From: Bacilli bacterium
GTDB taxonomy: Bacteria; Bacillota; Bacilli; Alicyclobacillales; SLC66
Direction of reading: 5' to 3'
Length of the DNA: 35,459 nucleotides
Assembly: GCA_013044175.1 (NCBI GenBank)
Contig: JABEUY010000083.1
Span: 1-35,459 of the forward strand
The notes under the pieces are model-generated. The model was not told where the DNA came from. It saw only the letters and a program-made list of their open reading frames with translations, and did no database searches. Position 1 is the stretch's first letter. Every line of letters begins with the position of its first letter. This document shows positions 7,505 to 15,661 of this stretch, piece by piece. Position numbers and translations under genes: made by a program.

Positions 7505-9214
7505 ATGAAAAAACGCAGTATTATGATGTCTGCCGCAGCGGTATTGTCTTTTGGTTCATTGCTTGCCAGTCTCGGCACCGCCGCCAGTGCGCATACGACG
7601 CCTAAGCTTTCAGGTATTACGAATGGTGGTACAATCGTTCAGACATTTAGTACACAGTTTGGCGCCAATATGATTCCTATGTTGGATTCTTCGGTCTATA
7701 CCCAACAAATACTTGGGTATCAGTTTGATACTTTGTTATCAATTGATCAAAACGATCATTTAATCGGTGATCTCGTCAATAAATGGTGGTATTCTAAAGA
7801 TCGCAAAACGATATTTTTCCAATTAAGTCCTAAAGCTAAATGGTCCAATGGTAAACCGGTTACGATTGCTGATGTTAAGTTAGGAATCGATTGGTTAGCC
7901 TCTAAATCGTATAATAATGCAGATCAAGGTTCTTATGGTTACCTCGTTCAAAACATTGTCGGAGCGTCTAATCCGATTACAGATGGCACGACACCATCGG
8001 GTTTTAAACAGATTTCTAACTCGGAATTTTCATTGACGATGGCACAACCTGATGCAGCTGTGCTTGGCTCGATGTGGCAAGGCATTCAGCCGTTACCTTC
8101 CTTCTTACTCGGTAAGATTCCGATGTCCAAATGGAAAAGTTCACAATACGATAAATTCATTCCTGTAGGATCAGGCGCTTACATCATGACGCAGATCATT
8201 CCTGGTCAATCGGTCACGATGAAAGCCAATCCTTATTATGTTATGGGCGTACCGCATATCTCAACAAACGTCTTTAAAGTTGTGTCCCCGGACGTCGTCG
8301 ATGGAGATCTTGCTTCCGGTCAAGTGACGATCGCAGGTATTCAACATAAAGATTATGCGGCGATGAAGAAAGTCCCTGGATTGAATTTTACGATCACACC
8401 AAATAATGCTTTCGATTATCTGGGTTGGCGTTTAAACAATGCGGTATATGGCAAGGAATTCAGCAACGTAAAATTCCGACAAGCTGTCGAGTATGCGATC
8501 AACCGCCCCGCTTTGATCAATGCGCTCGAAAAAGGATTTGCGACCATTGAAAACGGCCCACTGCCACCAGTTAATTTTTGGTATAATAAAGCTTTAAATA
8601 ACGCTTACGCGTTTAGTCCAGCTAAAGCGAACCAACTTTTAGATCAAGCTGGATTTAAAATTAAAAATGGTTGGCGTACGACCCCGGGCGGCAGACCGTT
8701 TACACCGACGTTGACGATTACCTCAGGTGATTCACAAATTGCTACGGAAGCAACGTTTATCAAGTCATTCTTGAACGCTGTGCATATCAATCTCGTCGTA
8801 AATCCACCGATCAATTTCAATACAGTTTTGAATCAACTCAATGGTGATGCAAACGGAAAACAACCGATTCAAGGTTTCTTATTAGCTTGGAATCTATCAA
8901 ATGATCCAGATCCTCGTGGTTTATGGCGTGCAACGGATAACTTAAACATCACGTCGATCGATTGGACAAATACGAAAGATCCTGCTGTCGTACTGAACGA
9001 TAAATTAATTCATGAACAGCATACGGCTGCTGCATTTGACATCAGTTATCGCAAAAACATTCTCGATCAGTGGCAAACTTTAGTTAGTAAGAATATGCCA
9101 GAAAACTTCTTGTACGATGGAGAATCGATCATGGCTTACAGCAATAAACTGCATGGCGTTGTGTTTTCTCCTTATGGTTTACTGTTCCCATATCGTTGGT
9201 ATCTTTCGAACTGA
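7505..9214 (+). CDS. Peptide ABC transporter substrate-binding protein (SBP_bac_5 family), cysteine-free
   Basis: 569-aa solute-binding protein. The signal peptide is MKKRS followed by a hydrophobic stretch ending at TAASAH (AxA-type site near residue 28). No cysteine is present in the whole protein, so it is not a conventional lipoprotein. The family landmark 'WSNGKPVTIADVKLGIDWL' is clear. I chose ATG 7505 because AGGGGG (7489-7494) is 10 nt upstream. An earlier in-frame ATG at 7472 has no ribosome binding site and would place charged residues before the signal peptide. It is clearly paralogous to the orphan binding protein at 12450-14165, sharing blocks such as WWYS...PKA.WS(N/D)G.PVT. Confidence 0.92.
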   Translation: MKKRSIMMSAAAVLSFGSLLASLGTAASAHTTPKLSGITNGGTIVQTFSTQFGANMIPMLDSSVYTQQILGYQFDTLLSIDQNDHLIGDLVNKWWYSKDRKTIFFQLSPKAKWSNGKPVTIADVKLGIDWLASKSYNNADQGSYGYLVQNIVGASNPITDGTTPSGFKQISNSEFSLTMAQPDAAVLGSMWQGIQPLPSFLLGKIPMSKWKSSQYDKFIPVGSGAYIMTQIIPGQSVTMKANPYYVMGVPHISTNVFKVVSPDVVDGDLASGQVTIAGIQHKDYAAMKKVPGLNFTITPNNAFDYLGWRLNNAVYGKEFSNVKFRQAVEYAINRPALINALEKGFATIENGPLPPVNFWYNKALNNAYAFSPAKANQLLDQAGFKIKNGWRTTPGGRPFTPTLTITSGDSQIATEATFIKSFLNAVHINLVVNPPINFNTVLNQLNGDANGKQPIQGFLLAWNLSNDPDPRGLWRATDNLNITSIDWTNTKDPAVVLNDKLIHEQHTAAAFDISYRKNILDQWQTLVSKNMPENFLYDGESIMAYSNKLHGVVFSPYGLLFPYRWYLSN

Positions 9215-9221
9215 TGGTCCT

Positions 9222-9251
9222 GGGGCAAGGATTTCCTTGCCCCCGATTTTT
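9222..9251 (+). terminator. Leaky intercistronic terminator/hairpin between binding protein and permease
   Basis: GGGGCAAGG (9222-9230) pairs with CCTTGCCCC (9235-9243) around ATTT. Then CGA and five Ts follow (9247-9251). It has the form of an intrinsic terminator but lies inside the operon, just ahead of the AGGAGGGTGA ribosome binding site. It probably reduces rather than ends transcription, giving more binding protein than permease. Confidence 0.7.
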
Positions 9252-9271
9252 CTAAGTCAGGAGGGTGACTT

Positions 9272-10237
9272 GTGGCCACCTATATCATCCGTCGTCTACT
9301 TGGCCTTATTCCAACATTGTTTGTGATCACGGTGATCGGTTTTTTAATGATGCATGCGATGCCAGGCAATGCGTTTGAGGCATTAGTTTTTAACCCGAAA
9401 ATCAAAAATGGCGCTGCCCTTTATCATCGTTTGCTTGCGCAAAATGGGTTAGATCAATCATTACCTGTACAATATATTCATTGGATAGGTAATATTTTGC
9501 AAGGGAATTTTGGGATTTCGTACAATTACCAACAACCAGTTAGTCAACTTATCGGCACTTATCTTCCCAATACGTTATTGCTTGCTGTAACGGCTGAAAT
9601 CTTGATTCTTATCATTTCGATTCCGATCGGCTTGTATCAAGCGCGAAAAGTTAATGGACCTTTTGATGTGAGCTTTTCGTTTATCGCCGTCTTGTTATAT
9701 TCGATACCTGGTTTTGTGTTTGCGTTGTTTTTATTGTTCATCTTCTCCTTTAGCTTAGGTTGGTTACCTTCACAAGGGACCATTTCGGCATCGGGCGCAA
9801 ACGCCGGAAGCTTTCTTGATCATCTCCAACATCTTCTTCTTCCGGCGTTAGCGCTTGCTTTACCGAGCTTGGCTGGGTACACGCGATTGACGCGTGGGTA
9901 TACGCTTCAAATTATTGTAGCCGATTTTGTTCGCACTGCTAAAGCGAAAGGATTAGGCTCGAAAAGAATTATGTTTCGACATATCTTTCGCAATGCGATT
10001 ATTCCTCTTGTTACGCAATTTGGGTTTGATATCGGTGGTTTATTCGGTGGTGCGATTTTGATTGAACAGATTTTTACTTGGCCGGGAATGGGTGAATTAT
10101 CACTTAACGCTACACTAAATCGTGATTATCCCCTAATTCTTGCGACAACGCTGTTATTTGCCGTCATGGTTCTGATCGGAAATCTGATCGCGGATATCTT
10201 ATTAGCAGCGTCAGATCCACGGATACGTCTGAATTGA
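9272..10237 (+). CDS. OppB/DppB-type peptide ABC transporter permease (GTG start)
   Basis: 321-aa membrane permease. It begins 'ATYIIRRLLGLIPTLFVITVIGFLMMH' then 'MPGNAFEALVF', the usual OppB first helix and PGNP-like loop. 'QYIHWIGNILQGNFGISYNY' and the coupling region 'RTAKAKGLGSKRIMFRHIFRNAIIPLVT' follow, and it ends 'ASDPRIRLN'. About six membrane segments are visible. The start is GTG 9272, with AGGAGGGTGA (9259-9268) immediately upstream. It forms the pore with the OppC-type permease that starts 16 nt after its stop. Confidence 0.94.
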   Translation: MATYIIRRLLGLIPTLFVITVIGFLMMHAMPGNAFEALVFNPKIKNGAALYHRLLAQNGLDQSLPVQYIHWIGNILQGNFGISYNYQQPVSQLIGTYLPNTLLLAVTAEILILIISIPIGLYQARKVNGPFDVSFSFIAVLLYSIPGFVFALFLLFIFSFSLGWLPSQGTISASGANAGSFLDHLQHLLLPALALALPSLAGYTRLTRGYTLQIIVADFVRTAKAKGLGSKRIMFRHIFRNAIIPLVTQFGFDIGGLFGGAILIEQIFTWPGMGELSLNATLNRDYPLILATTLLFAVMVLIGNLIADILLAASDPRIRLN

Positions 10238-10253
10238 GAAAGGAGTCGTTCCA

Positions 10254-11165
10254 ATGGCGAGTGATGTAGCAAAAATGAAGGGTGAAATAACAAAAGCGCA
10301 CAAGGCGGTGCGAGGACGTTCTCCTTTGCAATTGGCGATGGGTCGCTTTATGCGTAATCCACTTGCGGTAGCCGGTTCGATCATTTTATTGATCATTATC
10401 TTTATTACCGTATTTGCCCCGCTGTTCACCCACTGGTCGCCAACAAATCCGGATATCATGAATACGGATGCAGGTCCATCTGCACTGCACTGGTTGGGTA
10501 CGGATAGTAATGGCTATGATAATATGGCGCGCGTTCTCTACGGTGGTCGTGTTGACTTAACGATTGCATTTGCTGCCTCGATCATGGTGATGGTACTCGG
10601 TACGATCTATGGTGGAATTTCTGGATTTTTGGGCGGATGGGTCGATAATTTACTGATGCGCTTTGTTGACATTATGCTTAACTTTCCGTTTATCTCACTC
10701 GTTCTTGTCCTTGAAGCAATTTTTAATACTTCCAATGAATGGATGTTAATCCTTGTTGTTGGTTTAACTGCATGGCCAGGCGCTGCTCGGATGATTCGTG
10801 GCGTGTTTTTACAGCTTCGTGAGCAGGATTATGTGATCGGTGCGGTGACGATTGGTGCAAGTCGAATGAGGATCATTTTTAGACATATTTTACCAAATAC
10901 CTTAAGCTTACTTACCGTGTTAGTAAGTATGTCCGTTGCAGGGTATGTTGGGTTGGATGCTGGTCTGTCTTTTCTAGGGCTAGGTGTTCCGCCATCTGTT
11001 GCATCTTGGGGTGCGATGTTAAACACCTATTCGGACTATATCTCGTTAAGCACGAAACCTTACGCATGGATTCCTCCCGTTGTGATGATCGTGCTTACCA
11101 TTTTATCGATCAACTTTATCGGCGATGGCCTTCGCGATGCCTTTGATCCGCAATCGCGTTCGTAA
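10254..11165 (+). CDS. OppC/DppC-type peptide ABC transporter permease
   Basis: 303-aa permease. The first helix is at about 40-60, followed by the OppC N-terminal signature 'WLGTDSNGYDNMARVLYGGRVDLTIAFAASIM'. Coupling region 'GAVTIGASRMRIIFRHILPNTLS' and C-terminus 'NFIGDGLRDAFDPQSRS' match the family. Start ATG 10254 has AAAGGAG 8-9 nt upstream. It is the last gene of the second operon and is followed by a terminator at 11183-11209. Confidence 0.94.
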   Translation: MASDVAKMKGEITKAHKAVRGRSPLQLAMGRFMRNPLAVAGSIILLIIIFITVFAPLFTHWSPTNPDIMNTDAGPSALHWLGTDSNGYDNMARVLYGGRVDLTIAFAASIMVMVLGTIYGGISGFLGGWVDNLLMRFVDIMLNFPFISLVLVLEAIFNTSNEWMLILVVGLTAWPGAARMIRGVFLQLREQDYVIGAVTIGASRMRIIFRHILPNTLSLLTVLVSMSVAGYVGLDAGLSFLGLGVPPSVASWGAMLNTYSDYISLSTKPYAWIPPVVMIVLTILSINFIGDGLRDAFDPQSRS

Positions 11166-11182
11166 AATTACCAAAGAGATGG

Positions 11183-11209
11183 AAGAGACGGCATGTTCCG
11201 TCTCTTTTT
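11183..11209 (+). terminator. Intrinsic terminator of the second peptide-transport operon
   Basis: AAGAGACGG (11183-11191) pairs with CCGTCTCTT (11198-11206) around a 6-nt loop, with five Ts (11205-11209). It lies 17 nt after the permease stop and about 20 nt before the next start. Confidence 0.85.
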
Positions 11210-11229
11210 CTTGTTTATCGAGGTGATTC

Positions 11230-12405
11230 TTGTTGATAGCTATCGAGCAACTTGCGCAACAGATTGCACAACTCGGAGGGAGACTTTATCTCGTTGGCGG
11301 TGCCGTTCGTGATCGTTTTCTTTCGATCGTTGCAAAGGATAAGGATTATGTCATCGAAGGTTTGAATGAAAATATCATTGAAAGTCATTTTATCAATTGG
11401 CACAAAGTTGGTCATGCATTTGCTGTCTATAAAGTCAAAATCGATGGTGAGTGGATCGACATCGCGCTGGCAAGAAAGGAAAGCAAGCAAGGAAAAAGGC
11501 ATCAAGATTTCTTGACCATCGCTGATCAGGATATTACTTTATATGAAGATTTAAATCGTCGAGATTTTACGGTAAATGCCATGGCGATCGACGTGTTGAC
11601 GGATACTCTTTATGACCCTTATTATGGTAAAGAAGATTTGGAACGTGGTCAACTTCGTGCAGTTTCGGAAGCTTTTCTTGAGGATCCATTACGTGTGTAT
11701 CGTGCAGGTCGTTTTGCCGCTGTCTATGGTTTTACTGTTGAAAAGCGAACGATGTTATGGATTGATCAAATATTGCCTGAGACGAATGCCTTGCCTGCGG
11801 AACGTATCCTTCAAGAGTGGACAAAAGCGCTCGCAACAACCCGTCCATTCGCATTTCTAGATTTTATTTTTCGTTTACAAGGTGAAGAAGCTTTTTTTCA
11901 TTCGTTAAAAAAAACATGGTGGACAAAGCGAATGGAACCTTCATGGGTTTTGTTTGTGGAAAGTGTGTTTCACGATACTGTTGATCTGGCACTACGAATC
12001 ACTGCTTTGATGACTTTGTGGCCTTATGAGGAAGTGGTACCATTCTTAAAGAAGATGCCGTTGTCAAGCAAAATGATGGATAGTATTCTCTTGTTTCTCG
12101 ATCCGCGTTTCTCACCGAATGCCGATATTTTTGCTTCTTATCATCAACTTGCTACGATGCTCTATCTGGTGGAAAGGTCCAAACTCGAGGTATCATCGTA
12201 TTGTTGGCTTCACGCTATCTGGGATCAATCGATTGGAAGACAGACCCAGCAAGTTTGGTCGGAGATACCCACTCTTTATCAAACAGTAAAAAATAATTGG
12301 AAGATTAAAGTGATGAATAATCCTGAATTATTAAGTAAACCTAAAGAGATTCGGGATACAATATGGAATGACGAACTTGTCGCGCGTATTACAAAGCATG
12401 TATGA
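11230..12405 (+). CDS. cca: tRNA nucleotidyltransferase (CCA-adding enzyme, class II)
   Basis: 391-aa cytoplasmic enzyme that builds or repairs the 3'-CCA of tRNAs. The N-terminal head has the class II motifs: LVGGAVRD (about 21-28), the metal-binding pair in DKDYVI (about 37-42), RRDFTVNAMAIDV, and EDPLRVYRAGRFAA. The latter part is a helical tail without an HD domain, as in Bacillota. The start is TTG 11230 or the adjacent in-frame TTG 11233; GAGGTGAT (11220-11227) favours 11233 slightly. A strictly CC-adding or A-adding variant cannot be excluded by eye. Its TGA overlaps an ATG of the following frame (ATGA), so it may share an mRNA with the orphan binding protein. Confidence 0.9.
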   Translation: MLIAIEQLAQQIAQLGGRLYLVGGAVRDRFLSIVAKDKDYVIEGLNENIIESHFINWHKVGHAFAVYKVKIDGEWIDIALARKESKQGKRHQDFLTIADQDITLYEDLNRRDFTVNAMAIDVLTDTLYDPYYGKEDLERGQLRAVSEAFLEDPLRVYRAGRFAAVYGFTVEKRTMLWIDQILPETNALPAERILQEWTKALATTRPFAFLDFIFRLQGEEAFFHSLKKTWWTKRMEPSWVLFVESVFHDTVDLALRITALMTLWPYEEVVPFLKKMPLSSKMMDSILLFLDPRFSPNADIFASYHQLATMLYLVERSKLEVSSYCWLHAIWDQSIGRQTQQVWSEIPTLYQTVKNNWKIKVMNNPELLSKPKEIRDTIWNDELVARITKHV

Positions 12406-12449
12406 TACACTATAGTCTACGTAAAGAAAATGTTGGGAGAGAATATGTG

Positions 12450-14165
12450 GTGAAGTGGTGGGAAGGGAAAAACACGCTAATGTCGCGTCGAACAGCGATG
12501 AGTATGCTAACGACGGGCATTTTATTATGGATTAATCTGTTGGGTGTCTCTTATGCAAACGTCAAAACAACGGAAGCAAACCCGATCAGTTCGCCAGTAA
12601 CCGTCGGAATTCAGGGTGCCCTTGCAGGTCCTTTTCTTCCTTACCGTTCGCCTGATGCTATCTGGCATAATTTGATTGATCAACAATTTGCACCGATCCT
12701 TCATTTAGGGGCGAAAGATCAAGTTGAACCAGAGATCGTATCAACATGGTGGTATTCGGCTAATGGGAAGCAACTTTTTTTGAAGATCAACCCAAAAGCA
12801 GTTTGGTCGGATGGGCAACCTGTTACAGCAAGTGACATTCAACTTTCGATCGATTATCTATCTTCTCCTTTTTACAATAGCGTCTACCATGGGCATCAAG
12901 GTTATCGTGTGTTGCCGATCGTGGGTTCACAGGCAGAGATGAATGGGTCAGCATCCACCGTCTCTGGCGTTCATATTATTTCACAGCAAGAGTTATCACT
13001 GACTTTGAAGGAAACGAATCCATCGATTTTAACGCAAGATCTACAAGGTATTATTCCTGTACCTTCTCATCTTCTGGCTAAAGTACCCTTTACGGCATGG
13101 TCGACAAATCCGGTATTTCGGTCACCATCGGTAGGTGATGGTCCTTATCTGCTCGTTGATCAACTTCCAGGTCGGATTATTATGGATGCTAATACCCATT
13201 TTGTCCTTGGTGTTCCTACGATCACGACGATACGCTATCTTTCCATTTTGCCTAGTGCGGTAACGGGTGTCTACGAGGCTGGTGGTATCGATGTTCTTTC
13301 TGGTCTTACGCCGGCACAAGCGAATCTATTTGCAAAGACAGGTAATGTGATTAAAACGCCGATGAATCAGTACGATTTTTTGGGTTTTGATGATCAACTG
13401 CCTGCAACGGATAACCGAGTTTTTCGTGAAGCCTTACTGTATGCGATCAATCGAGAGAAAATTGTCGATTCGATACTAGGCGGCTATGCTACGATTCAAA
13501 ATGGTCCTATTCCGACGAACAGTACATATTATGATCCCGCTTTAACAGGGCAATATGCCTATGCACCTCAGACAGCGCGCGACATGCTCACAAAGGCTGG
13601 TTTTTATATCGCTTCAAGTTCATGGCTTGTCACACCATCAGGTCATCCGATAACGATCGTGATCAATTATGCGCAAGGCGATCCGAATTCACGTGCGATC
13701 GCCACACAGATTTCTAATGACCTGCAAAATATCGGGATTAATACGTCGATCGAAGGACCTTTAACGGTGCAGGCGATGAATCAAGCGATTCAAAATCATG
13801 ATTCTTCGACGATACAAGCTTATCTGATGGGATGGCAATTAGGTGCAGATCCTTCACCAACTTTCTTGTGGTCGTCGACTGCGCAACTGAATCTAGCGAC
13901 GATGAATTGGACAGATATGTCCAAGCCTGGGGTGGTACAAAATCAACAATTGATCGCTTCAGAGCAGTCATTACCAGCACAAAATAGTTCGGTGCGACAA
14001 GCGATGCTTCGACAGTGGGATGATTTGATCAATCAGAGTGTTCCTGAAGAATTTTTGTATGAGCCAGACTTATTGGGTGTCGTCAGTACACGTGTTACAG
14101 GTGTCGTTTGGTCAGGGCTATATGGACCGATCGACACGTGGAAATGGCGATTAACGCAATCTTGA
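12450..14165 (+). CDS. Orphan oligopeptide-binding protein (SBP_bac_5 family), cysteine-free
   Basis: About 571-aa extracytoplasmic binding protein with no adjacent permease or ATPase gene. Family landmark: 'WSDGQPVTASDIQLSIDYL'. It is a paralogue of the binding protein at 7505-9214, with matching order of blocks: WWYS, PKA.WS.G.PVT, YGY/QGYR..IVGS, QGI.P.PS.LL.K.P, DFLG, AINR. The signal peptide RRTAMSMLTTGILLWINLLGVSYA is visible; no cysteine exists. Start candidates are GTG 12450 (GGGAGAG 8 nt upstream), ATG 12480 (GGAAGGG, wider spacing), or the overlapping ATG 12402, which would give an unusually long n-region. I prefer 12450. It probably feeds the second operon's transporter or acts in sensing. 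Confidence 0.88.
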   Translation: MKWWEGKNTLMSRRTAMSMLTTGILLWINLLGVSYANVKTTEANPISSPVTVGIQGALAGPFLPYRSPDAIWHNLIDQQFAPILHLGAKDQVEPEIVSTWWYSANGKQLFLKINPKAVWSDGQPVTASDIQLSIDYLSSPFYNSVYHGHQGYRVLPIVGSQAEMNGSASTVSGVHIISQQELSLTLKETNPSILTQDLQGIIPVPSHLLAKVPFTAWSTNPVFRSPSVGDGPYLLVDQLPGRIIMDANTHFVLGVPTITTIRYLSILPSAVTGVYEAGGIDVLSGLTPAQANLFAKTGNVIKTPMNQYDFLGFDDQLPATDNRVFREALLYAINREKIVDSILGGYATIQNGPIPTNSTYYDPALTGQYAYAPQTARDMLTKAGFYIASSSWLVTPSGHPITIVINYAQGDPNSRAIATQISNDLQNIGINTSIEGPLTVQAMNQAIQNHDSSTIQAYLMGWQLGADPSPTFLWSSTAQLNLATMNWTDMSKPGVVQNQQLIASEQSLPAQNSSVRQAMLRQWDDLINQSVPEEFLYEPDLLGVVSTRVTGVVWSGLYGPIDTWKWRLTQS

Positions 14166-14171
14166 TCGCGA

Positions 14172-14206
14172 AATAAGCCTTGACGGATGTATCGTCTTGG
14201 CTTATT
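14172..14206 (+). terminator. Weak intrinsic terminator after the orphan binding protein
   Basis: AATAAGCC (14172-14179) pairs with GGCTTATT (14199-14206). An internal GACG/CGTC helix forms beyond a TT/TT mismatch. The following run CTATTATT is only partly T, so termination may be incomplete. Confidence 0.55.
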
Positions 14207-14208
14207 CT
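14180..14208 (+). promoter_or_regulatory. Candidate promoter of the fadR-etfBA operon
   Basis: TTGACG (14180-14185) with TATTCT (14203-14208) at 17-nt spacing. Predicted start is near 14215, which would put the FadR-like box at 14217-14234 directly over the initiation region. The -10 is only a 4/6 match, so this is tentative; it also overlaps the terminator hairpin. Confidence 0.4.
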
Positions 14209-14216
14209 ATTATTAA

Positions 14217-14234
14217 TGAATGAATGATCATTCG
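14217..14234. promoter_or_regulatory. FadR-box-like operator
   Basis: TGAATGA (14217-14223), four bases, TCATTCG (14228-14234). From memory, the Bacillus FadR box is TGAATGA-nTAn-TCATTCA; this site differs at one centre base and the last base. A second overlapping palindrome (14219-14236) has the half-sites directly abutting. It lies just upstream of the ribosome binding site of the TetR gene, so it fits autoregulation and control of etfBA. Confidence 0.7.
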
Positions 14235-14255
14235 TTTACTTGGAGTTGATTTTAC

Positions 14256-14858
14256 ATCGCACAAAAAAAAGATGGCACGAAATATAAAATGATTCTTGAT
14301 GCTGCTGTTACGGTGATGGCAGAGACAGGTTATCACGGTGCACAAGTCGCCAGAATTGCACGCGTTGCTGGTGTAGCTGATGGAACAGTCTATCTTTATT
14401 TTAAAAACAAAGAGGATATCTTAATCTCCATTTTGCGAGAGACGATCGGGCAGATTGTGACCTTGTCCACGTTTTTGGAAGGAGAGCATCCTGATCCACT
14501 GGCAGCGCTTCACAAATTAATCGAAGTCCATTTTAAGACGCTCGGCAGCAATCCGAATTTGGCTTTAGTTCTTCAAGTTCATATCCGTCAAGCTGAACCG
14601 GTCCTGCGCGCTAAGGTTGCGGAAATGATGCGGTCATACCATCAGACGCTCGATCGAATCATCGATTTAGGACAGCAAACGGCTGTATTTGCGCCACAGT
14701 TTGATCGCCGTATCGCGCGTCGTCTGATTTTTGGTACGATTGACGAGACGGTGAATGCATGGATTTTCACCGGGGCTAAATATGATTTACTTACCCTTGT
14801 AGATCCGATATTTACGATTTTACAGCAGGGAATTGCGAATCCGGGTAAGCAGAACTAA
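14256..14858 (+). CDS. fadR: FadR-type TetR-family fatty-acid regulator (apparent ATC start)
   Basis: About 200-aa repressor expected to bind FadR boxes and release DNA on binding long-chain acyl-CoA. The N-terminal HTH 'VARIARVAGVADGTVYLYFKNKEDIL' and later 'RLIFGTIDETVNAWIF...KYDLL' closely resemble Bacillus FadR. The first ATG (14289) begins 'MILDAAV', has no ribosome binding site and omits the basic lead-in seen in relatives. Reading upstream in frame gives IAQKKDGTKYK from ATC at 14256. That codon is 10 nt after the GGAG of TGGAGTTGAT (14241-14250), and an in-frame TGA lies at 14247-14249. No ATG, GTG or TTG exists between. I therefore prefer an AUC start; a base error turning ATG into ATC is the alternative. 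It is followed directly by etfB and etfA. Confidence 0.85.
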   Translation: MAQKKDGTKYKMILDAAVTVMAETGYHGAQVARIARVAGVADGTVYLYFKNKEDILISILRETIGQIVTLSTFLEGEHPDPLAALHKLIEVHFKTLGSNPNLALVLQVHIRQAEPVLRAKVAEMMRSYHQTLDRIIDLGQQTAVFAPQFDRRIARRLIFGTIDETVNAWIFTGAKYDLLTLVDPIFTILQQGIANPGKQN

Positions 14859-14879
14859 TCAAAGAGAGGAAGTGGCAAA

Positions 14880-15641
14880 ATGGATATCATCGTATGTTTG
14901 AAACAAACTTTTGATACCGAAGCCAAAATTACTGTGAAAGACGGCGTAATTCTAGAGGATGATGTAACGTTTATCGTCAATCCCTATGATGAATATGCGA
15001 TCGAAGAAGCGGTAAAATGGCGTGATGAACTCGGCGGTACGGTGACAGTGGTATCGATCGGCAAAGAGCGTGCGCAAGAAGCGGTTAAGACTGCGCTCGC
15101 TATGGGTGCAGATGATGCGATTATCGTGACGAGTGATACTTCCTTAGATAGTAGCGCTTCTGCGAAAGCGCTTTACGAAGTGATTAAAGAGCGAACGTTT
15201 GATCTAATTCTTGCAGGCAATCAATCGGTAGATCAGGGTGCTTCACAAGTTGCTGTGCGCTTGGCTGAAATGCTTGGCATTGGTCATGTGTCAACCGTGG
15301 TGCAATTGGAAGTGAGTGACGATCACGTCGTAGCGCATCGGGATGCGGATGGTACGACGGAGATTGTTAAAGGAAAATTACCGCTCGTGATCACTGCCCA
15401 ACAAGGATTAAATGAACCTCGCTATCCTTCTTTACTTGGCATTCGTAAAGCGGCGAAAAAACCGATCGAATGGCTTTCTTTTGAGACACTGGTACCCGAT
15501 ATAGCGAACGTTTCAAAAGCGAAAGAGGTTGAAGTGTTTTTACCTGTCGCGAAAGAGGCTGGCAAAATCTTGAAAGGCGAGCTTGCCGATCAAGTTCATG
15601 CACTTATCGATCATCTTCATGCGGATAAAAAAGTTCTATAA
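14880..15641 (+). CDS. etfB: Electron transfer flavoprotein, beta subunit
   Basis: 253-aa subunit of the soluble ETF heterodimer, which takes electrons from acyl-CoA dehydrogenases and passes them to ETF dehydrogenase or the quinone pool. Typical EtfB sequence: N-terminus 'MDIIVCLKQTFDTEAKI', 'NPYDEYAIEEAV', 'VSIGKERAQEAVKTALAMGADDAI', 'LILAGNQSVDQGASQV' and 'LPLVITAQQGLNEPRYPSLLGIRKAAKKPI'. GAGAGGAAG precedes ATG 14880. Its place between a FadR-type regulator and etfA matches the Bacillus fatty-acid degradation arrangement, though no acyl-CoA dehydrogenase or ligase gene is in the window. Confidence 0.97.
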   Translation: MDIIVCLKQTFDTEAKITVKDGVILEDDVTFIVNPYDEYAIEEAVKWRDELGGTVTVVSIGKERAQEAVKTALAMGADDAIIVTSDTSLDSSASAKALYEVIKERTFDLILAGNQSVDQGASQVAVRLAEMLGIGHVSTVVQLEVSDDHVVAHRDADGTTEIVKGKLPLVITAQQGLNEPRYPSLLGIRKAAKKPIEWLSFETLVPDIANVSKAKEVEVFLPVAKEAGKILKGELADQVHALIDHLHADKKVL

Positions 15642-15661
15642 CGAGTTAAGGAGGAAGAAGC

